This document shows, piece after piece, positions 58,113 to 64,000 of a stretch of 64,000 nt of DNA; positions within the stretch are counted from its first letter, which is position 1; every line of letters begins with the position of its first letter. The translations under genes were made by a program, and so were the position numbers. Below the pieces are notes generated by a model. The model ran no database searches. It saw only the letters and a program-made list of their open reading frames with translations, and had not been told where the DNA came from. The stretch covers positions 1-64,000 of the forward strand of contig JODU01000006.1 of the NCBI GenBank assembly GCA_000720845.1, in the 5' to 3' direction. The stretch is from Kitasatospora aureofaciens. GTDB lineage: Bacteria; Actinomycetota; Actinomycetes; Streptomycetales; Streptomycetaceae.

Positions 58113-59543
58113 TCAGGGCACGGCTCGCCGTTGCCCGACGGCGTCCGGTGCCTCCGGGACCGGTGGCCCGGGCAGCCGCAGCCGCAGGGACAGCAGCGCT
58201 CCGGCGACGGCGAGGCCGGCGCCCAGCAGGAAGGCGGCGCCGAAGCCCTGGGTCAGGGCGACCTCGTGCGGCGCGTCGGAGGCGTTGGTGCGGGCGGCCG
58301 CGACGCCGGACAGCACGGCCAGTCCGATGACGGAGCCGAACTGGAGGCTGGTGTTGACCAGCCCGGAGGCGAGGCCGGCCTCGTCCTCGCGGGTGTCGAG
58401 GGTCGCCGCGACGTTGGTGGTGATGGAGACCAGCGGCAGGGCCACCCCGAGCACCAGGGTCGGCGGCAGCACGTCGGACACGAAGGAGCCGTCGGCCGAG
58501 ATCCGGGACAGCCCGGCCATGCCGGCCGCGACCAGCACGAACCCGGCGGCCATGACGCCCCGCAGACCGAAGCGGCCGATCAGCCGGTCCGCGAGCGAGG
58601 CCACGGCGATGACGACCACGCACAGCGGCAGCAGGGCGAGTCCGCCGAGCACCGCCTCGTGCCCGAGCACCGCCTGGAGGTAGAGACTGACCAGGAAGAA
58701 CATCGGGAACAGCGACATCTGCCACAGGGCCGCCAGGATGTTGGCCAGGCGCACGGAGGGCCGGCGCAGCACGGCGGGCGGTACCAAGGGGTGTGCGACC
58801 TTGCGCTCCACCAGGGCGAACAGGACCAGCAGCACGACGGCGGCGCCCCCGGTGGCGAGGGTCCCGGTGGACCGCCACCCGGCCTCGCCGGCGTTGACCA
58901 CGGCATACGCCAGCAGGGCCAGTCCGGCCGTGCCCGCGATCGCGCCCGGCACGTCGATGCCCCGCTCACGCCCGCTGCCCGCGCCGCCCGGCAGCAGCCG
59001 GGGAACGGGCAGCATCAGCAGGACCCCGGCGACCACGTTGAGCGCGAAGGTCGACTCCCAGCCCAGCCAGCTGGTGAGCACCCCGCCCAGCACCGTGCCC
59101 ACCGCGCCCCCGGCACCCGCCATCGCGGCGAACACCCCGAGGGCCCGGTGTCGTTCGGGGCCGTCCGGGAACAGACTCAGCACCAGGGCGAACGCCGCCG
59201 CGGCGGCCATGGCCGCGCCGACGCCCTGCACCGCGCGAGCGGTGATCAGCAGCGCCGCGTCGCCCGCGAAGGCGCCCAGCAGCGAGGCGGCGGACAGCAC
59301 GCCCAGACCGGCCAGGAAGACGCGGCGCCGGCCGAGCAGGTCGGCGGCTCGTCCGCTGAGCAGGAGCAGTCCGCCGAAGGACACGAGGTAGGCGTTGGCC
59401 ACCCAGGACAGCTCCGCGGGCGAGATGCGCAGGCTCTCGCCGATGGACGGCGCGGCCACGTTGATGATCGACGTGTCCAGGAGCAGGACGAACTGGGTGG
59501 AGGCGAGCAGCGCGAGCGCACGCCACCGGTCAGCGGAGGGCAT
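58113..59543 (-). CDS. MFS drug-efflux transporter (14-TM, EmrB/QacA type)
   Basis: A 476-residue transporter with about 14 hydrophobic segments. Family signatures are LLDTSIINVAAPSIGESL in the first segment, the loop motif GRAADLLGRRRVFLAGLG, and ITARAVQGVGAAMAAAAA in segment 4-5 (motif C region follows as GGAVGTVLGGVLT). It probably exports the cluster product and gives self-resistance. I chose ATG 59543, which has GGAGGTGG eight bases upstream; it overlaps the end of the HpaB-like gene by 14 bases. Confidence 0.92.
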   Translation of the reverse strand: MPSADRWRALALLASTQFVLLLDTSIINVAAPSIGESLRISPAELSWVANAYLVSFGGLLLLSGRAADLLGRRRVFLAGLGVLSAASLLGAFAGDAALLITARAVQGVGAAMAAAAAFALVLSLFPDGPERHRALGVFAAMAGAGGAVGTVLGGVLTSWLGWESTFALNVVAGVLLMLPVPRLLPGGAGSGRERGIDVPGAIAGTAGLALLAYAVVNAGEAGWRSTGTLATGGAAVVLLVLFALVERKVAHPLVPPAVLRRPSVRLANILAALWQMSLFPMFFLVSLYLQAVLGHEAVLGGLALLPLCVVVIAVASLADRLIGRFGLRGVMAAGFVLVAAGMAGLSRISADGSFVSDVLPPTLVLGVALPLVSITTNVAATLDTREDEAGLASGLVNTSLQFGSVIGLAVLSGVAAARTNASDAPHEVALTQGFGAAFLLGAGLAVAGALLSLRLRLPGPPVPEAPDAVGQRRAVP

Positions 59544-61029
59544 CGAGGCCACCTCCGCCGCCCGGCAGGTCGTCCAGCCGGTATCCGTCCAGGCACGACT
59601 GGGTGAAGGCGGCCAGCAGGTCCGGGTTCCCGTCGCGCACGATGCCGGGGAGATAGACGTGCGGGGCCCCGTGGTAGAAGCGCTCGTACTGCTCGTGCCG
59701 GGCGGCGAACTCCGAACCCAGCGCGTCCCAGGCCAGCTTGAGGAGCTTGATCCGCTGCTCCGCGGGGGTTCCGGGAGAGCGCACGTACTTGGCCACCAGC
59801 GGGCCGAGCTCCGGATGGGTCAGGTCGTACCCCGAGGCAGGGAGCTGGATGAGGCCGCCGCCGGCCAGCATCTTGATCTCGGCGAGCACCTTCGGGTAGA
59901 GGTCGCCGGCCATGGCCCGGTGGGCGGAGGCGATCTCCTTGTTGATGTGGACGGCGCTGCCCTCGCCGGCGACGCGTTCGTACGTCGTCTCGGCCGCCAC
60001 CACCATGGATTTCGCGATGTTCAGCCATCCCATGAGACGGCCGATCTGCATCTGCACCGGCGGCAGCGCGTAGGTGTTGTTGGCGCGGGTGAGCAGGATC
60101 GCCAGACCGGTGAGGAACTCCAGCTTGGTCCAGAAGCGGGTGGCCGCCTGGTGCACGAAGTTGTTGTAGGCGGGGGTGAACCACCACATCCGGAAACTGG
60201 TGTCGACGTCGCGGTAGGTCAGCACCCGCTCCCAGGGGACGAAGACGTCGTCGCAGACCAGCAGCGCGTCGTTCTCGTCGAAGCGGGCGGAGAGCGGGTT
60301 GTCGAACACGCTGCGCGCCTGGGCCTCGTAGGAGGTGCGGGAGATGAACTTCAGGCCCGGGGTGTCCAGCGGCACCGAGAAGGTCAGGGCGTACTCGGTG
60401 TCCTGGCGGGGCAGCGGCTCGATGGTGCCGACGATGACCTCGTCGCCGAAGACCGCGCCGGTGCCGATCATCTTGGCGCCGCGCACCACGATGCCGTCGT
60501 CGCGCTCCTTGACGACCCGTACGTACAGGTCGTCCTCCTCCTGCTCGCTCGCGGCCCTGGTCCGGTCTATCTGCGGATTGGTGATGGTGAACGCCTGGTA
60601 GAGGCTGCCCTCGGTCATGCGGCGGTAGTAGGCGGCCAGGTTGTCCCGCCCGTCGAAGCCCTCGCCGGCGAAGATGTCGGGCGCGGACACGAAGCCGGCG
60701 ATGCCGGCCGCCATGTAGTCGGGCGACCGGCCCAGGAAGCCGAAGCTCGCCTCGGACCAGGTCTTGAACGCCTTGCGGCGCTCGACCAGTTCGGCCTGGT
60801 CGCGCGGCACGTGGTAGGCGCGCAGCATCGGGTGGTCGGCGTCCTCGGGGCGAACCGTCAGGACGTCGCGCAGGCCGGGCTCGCGGGCCATGTCGTAGAG
60901 GTGGGCTATGGACCGGGCGGTGTTGCGGAACGCGGGATGCTCGGTGACGTCCTTGACCAGCTCTCCGTCGAGCCAGACGGCTCGCCCGTCGCGAAGTGAA
61001 TCGAGGTATTCCTGGCCGCTGCGGGTCAT
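59530..61029 (-). CDS. FADH2-dependent aromatic hydroxylase, HpaB family
   Basis: A 499-residue member of the 4-hydroxyphenylacetate 3-monooxygenase oxygenase family (HpaB, PvcC, SgcC type). Typical features are the N-terminal YLDSLRDGRAVWLDGELVKD and AFTITNPQIDRTR. The central block has VVRGAKMIGTGAVFGDEVIV, and CDDVFVPWERVL and ANNTYALPPVQ follow. It uses free FADH2 from a separate flavin reductase, which is not encoded in this window. It would ortho-hydroxylate a phenol or indole intermediate. ATG 61029 follows AGGAGAG. It overlaps the transporter gene. Confidence 0.9.
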   Translation of the reverse strand: MTRSGQEYLDSLRDGRAVWLDGELVKDVTEHPAFRNTARSIAHLYDMAREPGLRDVLTVRPEDADHPMLRAYHVPRDQAELVERRKAFKTWSEASFGFLGRSPDYMAAGIAGFVSAPDIFAGEGFDGRDNLAAYYRRMTEGSLYQAFTITNPQIDRTRAASEQEEDDLYVRVVKERDDGIVVRGAKMIGTGAVFGDEVIVGTIEPLPRQDTEYALTFSVPLDTPGLKFISRTSYEAQARSVFDNPLSARFDENDALLVCDDVFVPWERVLTYRDVDTSFRMWWFTPAYNNFVHQAATRFWTKLEFLTGLAILLTRANNTYALPPVQMQIGRLMGWLNIAKSMVVAAETTYERVAGEGSAVHINKEIASAHRAMAGDLYPKVLAEIKMLAGGGLIQLPASGYDLTHPELGPLVAKYVRSPGTPAEQRIKLLKLAWDALGSEFAARHEQYERFYHGAPHVYLPGIVRDGNPDLLAAFTQSCLDGYRLDDLPGGGGGLDALR

Positions 61030-61129
61030 GTCTCTCCTGACACGAAGGTGCGATGACTGGTGTGGGACGGTGAGGTCGGAGCCGGGCCGCGCCGGGACGC
61101 TGCCGGGCCCGGTGAGCGGGACGGTGGCC

Positions 61130-62422
61130 TCAGGGCTCGCGGACCGCGTCGGCGCGTGCTCCCGACGACGGGCGGTGACAGCCGTAGGGGGAGGGCGCGT
61201 TGACGGACTCGGCGTCGAAGCCCGCGGCGCGCGCGTAGCTCTCGGCCACCAGGGCCAGCCGGGCGGCCGGTATGACGTCCTCGACCCGCCTGAAACCCCC
61301 GGGAGCCCGCTCCTGAGCCAGATCGATCACCAACTCGGGCCCCTTGGCCCGGTTGAACAGCTGGAGGCGGTTCATCGGCGGCCGGCGGTCGCGGTCGTAT
61401 GCGGCCAGGGCGCGGACGGGGTCGCGGTGGGTGGCCAGGGCGTGGGCGAGGCCGCGGGCGTCCAGGACGGCCTGGGTCGTCGCGTTGGACCCCATCGGCG
61501 CCATGGCGTGCGCCGCGTCGCCGACCAGGGTGACCGTGCCGAACGACCAGCGCGGCAGGGGGTCCCGGTCCAGCATGGGGAAGGACCCCACGGAGCCGGC
61601 GCCCGCGAGGACGGTGCGCAGCCGCAGGTCACCGCAGGTCCAGTCGGACACGGCACCGGGGAAGCCGTCGTCGGGCCGCGGCTCCCGCCCCGGCTCCCGC
61701 GGCGTCGCCGCGCGGGACACGGCCCAGTTGACGAGGACCAGGCCGTCCGCGTCCGGGCGTCCGGCCAGGGGGTAGACGACGGCCTTCCAGCGTCCGTCAC
61801 CCATCACGACCATCGACCGGCCCCCTTGGAAGGGGGTGCTCCGGTTCACCCCGCGCCACACCGTGGTGCCGTTGGAACGGGGCTCGCCCTCCTCGGGGTA
61901 CAGGGTCCGGCGCACCGCGGAGCGCAGTCCGTCGGCCCCGATCAGCACATCGGCGCGGATCCGGCTGTCCGGCCGGTCTGCGGAGCGGTGCGCGAGGAGC
62001 ACCTCGGTTCCGCCCCCGTCGAGGGGGGTGAACCCGGTGACGCGGGCGTCGGTCGTGAGGGCGTCCGGTCCCAGCCGGTCGCGTACCGCGTCGACGAGGA
62101 TCGACTGGAGGACCCCGCGGTGCAGGGCCAGTTGGGGCCAGTCGCAGTCACTCGCCCGGCCCCGGGGCTCGTGCCAGATCCGCTGCCCGAGATGGTTGTG
62201 GTAGCTCAGCTCCGTCAGTTCGGTGCCGGCGTCCGCGACGCTTTCGGCCAGACCGAGGTCGGCCAGTTCCCGGACGGCGTTGGGCTGCACGTTCACTCCG
62301 GCACCGAAGGGACGGATCTGCGGAACCGCCTCGAGTACGCGGACGTCGCGCAGTCCGACGGCGTGCAGACTCAGCGCCGCCACCAGGCCGCCGATGCCGG
62401 CGCCGGCAATCACGATCTCCAT
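61130..62422 (-). CDS. FAD-dependent monooxygenase, PhzS-like (copy 2)
   Basis: A 430-residue class A flavin hydroxylase paralogous to the protein at 53018-54304. Shared segments include IVIAGAGIGGLVAALSLHAV, IRPFGAGVNVQPNAVRELAD, IWHEPRGR, DVLIGADGLRSAVRRTLYP, MLDRDPLPRWSFGTVTLVGD and AHAMAPMGSNATTQAVLDAR. It resembles PhzS. It is the first gene of the leftward operon and is divergent from the AraC gene. Two paralogous hydroxylases suggest two similar oxidations or action at different ring positions. The ATG at 62422 follows GGGGGGC. Confidence 0.9.
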   Translation of the reverse strand: MEIVIAGAGIGGLVAALSLHAVGLRDVRVLEAVPQIRPFGAGVNVQPNAVRELADLGLAESVADAGTELTELSYHNHLGQRIWHEPRGRASDCDWPQLALHRGVLQSILVDAVRDRLGPDALTTDARVTGFTPLDGGGTEVLLAHRSADRPDSRIRADVLIGADGLRSAVRRTLYPEEGEPRSNGTTVWRGVNRSTPFQGGRSMVVMGDGRWKAVVYPLAGRPDADGLVLVNWAVSRAATPREPGREPRPDDGFPGAVSDWTCGDLRLRTVLAGAGSVGSFPMLDRDPLPRWSFGTVTLVGDAAHAMAPMGSNATTQAVLDARGLAHALATHRDPVRALAAYDRDRRPPMNRLQLFNRAKGPELVIDLAQERAPGGFRRVEDVIPAARLALVAESYARAAGFDAESVNAPSPYGCHRPSSGARADAVREP

Positions 62423-62575
62423 GGAACGAGCCCCCCGGTAACTCCACCCCGTGTGAGCCGGCCAGAAGCACGGCACGGCTCGGCTCTCATCGTTCTTGCC
62501 GGTATGGCTACGATCAACTAGTCATAAGCCGAATACGTTTAACGATCGTCCGGAATGCCGTCGAAGGAGTGGTCC

Positions 62576-63532
62576 GTGAACGACGACGTGCTGAGCGAGG
62601 TACTGCGCCCGCTGTGGCTGACCGATGTGTTCCACAGCACCTGGCGGGCCGGCGGGCAGTGGGGGGTCGAGGGGCACGACGACAGCTGTGCGATTGTTCA
62701 CTACATGGTCGACGGTGGCTGTGTCATCTCCTTCCACGACGACTCCGAGCCCGTGTCGCTGAGCGAGGGGGATCTGGCGGTCTTCCCGCACGGCACCGCC
62801 CACACCTTCGCCGCCGAGACGGGTGCCGCGGTCACGCCGTTGTCCACACTGCTGCCGCACTGCCCGCCGGGCAGGTCGGGGGTCGTCACCGTCGGCAGTC
62901 CGCCGTACACGACGCAGATGCTCTGTGCGAGCCTGCGCTACTGCGCGATCGGGGAACCGGTCCTGTACTCGGCGCTGCCCCGGCTCATCGTGATCCGGCA
63001 GCGCTTCCTGCGGGGCGAGTCGCTGCTGGTGCGCACGCTGGAGTCGCTGCCCTCGGAGGTCGGGCGTACGGCTCCCGGTTCCCGGCTGGTCACGCTGCGG
63101 GCGTTCGAGACGGTCTTCATCCTGTCCCTGCGGATCGCGATGGAGCAGCTGGCGGACGAGTCACCCGCGCTTCAGGCACTGCACCATCCGGGCATCAGCA
63201 AGGCGCTGATGGCGATCCACGGCTCGTACCACAAGCCGTGGACGGTGGAGGCGCTCGCCCGCGAGGCGGGCCTGTCCCGCTCGGTGTTCGCCCAGTTGTT
63301 CCGGGAGCTGGTCGGTCAGCCACCCATGCGGCACCTGACACTGCGCCGGCTCCAGGAGGCCAGACGGCAGCTCGCGGAGACCTCCGTGCCGCTCCAGGAG
63401 ATCGCCCGGCTCATCGGCTACGGCAGTCAGGTGGGATTCCACCTCGCGTTCCGCAAGGAGTACGGGATGACGCCCGGCGAGTACCGGAGCAGGAACAAGA
63501 CCGGTCCCGCCCCGGTGCCCGTCACGACGTGA
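62576..63532 (+). CDS. AraC-family transcriptional regulator
   Basis: A 318-residue regulator with an N-terminal cupin-like effector domain (DGGCVISFHDDSEPVSLSEG, DLAVFPHGTAHTF). A C-terminal AraC double helix-turn-helix follows (WTVEALAREAGLSRSVFAQL and VPLQEIARLIGYGSQVGFHL, ending RKEYGMTPGEYR). The GTG at 62576 has AAGGAG six bases upstream and is preferred over the ATG at 62555. It is divergent from the first gene of the long biosynthetic operon, so it is probably the activator or repressor of that operon. Confidence 0.92.
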   Translation: MNDDVLSEVLRPLWLTDVFHSTWRAGGQWGVEGHDDSCAIVHYMVDGGCVISFHDDSEPVSLSEGDLAVFPHGTAHTFAAETGAAVTPLSTLLPHCPPGRSGVVTVGSPPYTTQMLCASLRYCAIGEPVLYSALPRLIVIRQRFLRGESLLVRTLESLPSEVGRTAPGSRLVTLRAFETVFILSLRIAMEQLADESPALQALHHPGISKALMAIHGSYHKPWTVEALAREAGLSRSVFAQLFRELVGQPPMRHLTLRRLQEARRQLAETSVPLQEIARLIGYGSQVGFHLAFRKEYGMTPGEYRSRNKTGPAPVPVTT

Positions 63533-63553
63533 GGACCACCGGGGCGGGACCGG
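63501..63553. terminator. Convergent terminator between the AraC gene and the DUF4190 gene
   Basis: Perfect 17-base arms (63501-63517 and 63537-63553) flank a 19-base loop. The left arm lies inside the AraC gene's last codons and the right arm stops 2 bases before the stop codon of the opposing gene. It marks the right boundary of the cluster. Confidence 0.8.
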
Positions 63554-63555
63554 GC

Positions 63556-64000
63556 TCAGGCCACGCTCATCAGGCTGGCGAAGGCGAGGAAGCCGAGCAG
63601 CGGCAGGATCACGGTGGCCGTGATGCCGAGCACGAGACCGGCGGTCGCGGAGCCCTTGTTGGTGGCCTCGCCCCGGTTGGCCCTTCCTCGGCCGATCGCG
63701 CCGAAGATGATCCCGAGGATGCCCAGGATGACGCCGAAGAACCAGAGGAAGAAGGTCAGGCTGCACACCACGCCGATGATGCCCAGCACCAGTCCGGAGG
63801 TCCCCATGCCGTTGCTCGGCTGCATCGGCATGCCGTAGCCCGGCCCCTGCGGGTAGCCCACCGGCGGGGCGGCCGGGTACGAGGGCCCCTGGTTCGGATA
63901 GCCGTACCCGGGCGCGGACTGCGGGTACGCGTAGCCCCCCGCGGGCGGCTGCCCCGGCTGCGGCGGCGGCCCGTAGTCCCCGGGTCCTGGATTGGAGTAC
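63556..64000 (-). CDS. DUF4190-type small membrane protein, C-terminal part
   Basis: Partial gene: the start lies right of the window. The visible N-terminal part is rich in Pro, Gly, Tyr and Gln (GYPNQGPSYPAAPP, GYPQGPGYGMPMQP). Two hydrophobic segments follow, TSGLVLGIIGVVCSLTFFLW with continuing hydrophobic residues, and SATAGLVLGITATVILPLLG near the C-terminus. GRGRANRGEATNKG lies between them. This is the DUF4190 arrangement, common and numerous in Streptomyces, with no known function. It is convergent with the AraC gene and is probably outside the biosynthetic cluster. Confidence 0.85.
   Translation of the reverse strand, partial: YSNPGPGDYGPPPQPGQPPAGGYAYPQSAPGYGYPNQGPSYPAAPPVGYPQGPGYGMPMQPSNGMGTSGLVLGIIGVVCSLTFFLWFFGVILGILGIIFGAIGRGRANRGEATNKGSATAGLVLGITATVILPLLGFLAFASLMSVA

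Noticed and set aside
43519..63532. Phenazine or pyrrolnitrin cluster
   Set aside because: PhzS-like and PhzC-like proteins are present, but phzB/D/E/F/G-type core genes are not. PrnB-like is present without PrnA, PrnC or PrnD.
43519..64000. Genomic island or integrative element carrying the biosynthetic cluster
   Set aside because: I saw no tRNA gene, attachment repeats, integrase, transposase or insertion-sequence ends at either side. Horizontal origin remains possible but is not shown.
1..64000. CRISPR arrays, rRNA and tRNA genes
   Set aside because: No regularly spaced direct repeats and no recognisable tRNA or rRNA sequence were found on either strand by eye.

Overview
The DNA is very GC-rich, with strong third-codon-position GC bias, dense start/stop-overlapping operons, Tat-type lipoproteins, a DasR-type chitinase operator and many LacI, PucR, Rrf2, MocR and AraC regulators. 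This points to a Streptomyces chromosome. From memory, the gene order from ispG-rseP-dxr to gabT, the chitinase and the pot genes resembles the conserved core of S. coelicolor around SCO5666-SCO5696. I could not check this.

Layout. (1) 1-5090: isoprenoid and membrane-protease genes (ispG partial, dxr, rseP) and a long acyl-CoA dehydrogenase. (2) 5262-18937: a sugar-utilisation regulon made of a LacI regulator, a CUT1 ABC importer, GH42, GH95 and a multidomain GH3. Four copies of one operator palindrome tie it together, although an Rrf2/SDR divergent pair sits in the middle. (3) 18979-23772: a two-component system, two glycosyltransferases and a cytidine-deaminase-like protein. (4) 23782-30959: an aldehyde dehydrogenase, a PucR regulator, a VirD4/TraG-like membrane ATPase and gabT, which looks like a GABA catabolism block. 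(5) 31091-35253: a candidate small RNA, a strong terminator, a TPR protein, a PAP2 phosphatase, a secreted GH18 chitinase and a small hypothetical gene. (6) 35383-42626: a polyamine operon (aldehyde dehydrogenase, potD, potA, potB, potC, PuuB-like oxidase) that should feed GABA to gabT. (7) 42799-43443: a NADAR-family gene.

(8) 43519-63532 is a compact specialised-metabolite cluster and the main discovery candidate. It carries its own tryptophan-supply genes: type II DAHP synthase, trpE with an altered feedback motif, trpG, trpD and trpC. It has a MocR regulator with matching operator-like boxes before trpE and trpD, and a PrnB-like heme enzyme (the ring-rearranging enzyme family of pyrrolnitrin biosynthesis). 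Tailoring genes follow: two PhzS-like flavin monooxygenases, a DsbA/FrnE-like protein, a Tat-exported berberine-bridge-type oxidase, an HpaB-type FADH2 hydroxylase and an NmrA-like reductase. The rest are an MFS exporter, an AraC regulator and a free-standing ketosynthase whose active-site Cys is Gln. No tryptophan halogenase, NRPS, acyltransferase or carrier protein is present. A reasonable inference is a halogen-free, tryptophan-derived (possibly arylpyrrole or rearranged indole) metabolite that I cannot match to a known pathway. (9) The window ends inside a DUF4190-type membrane protein gene.
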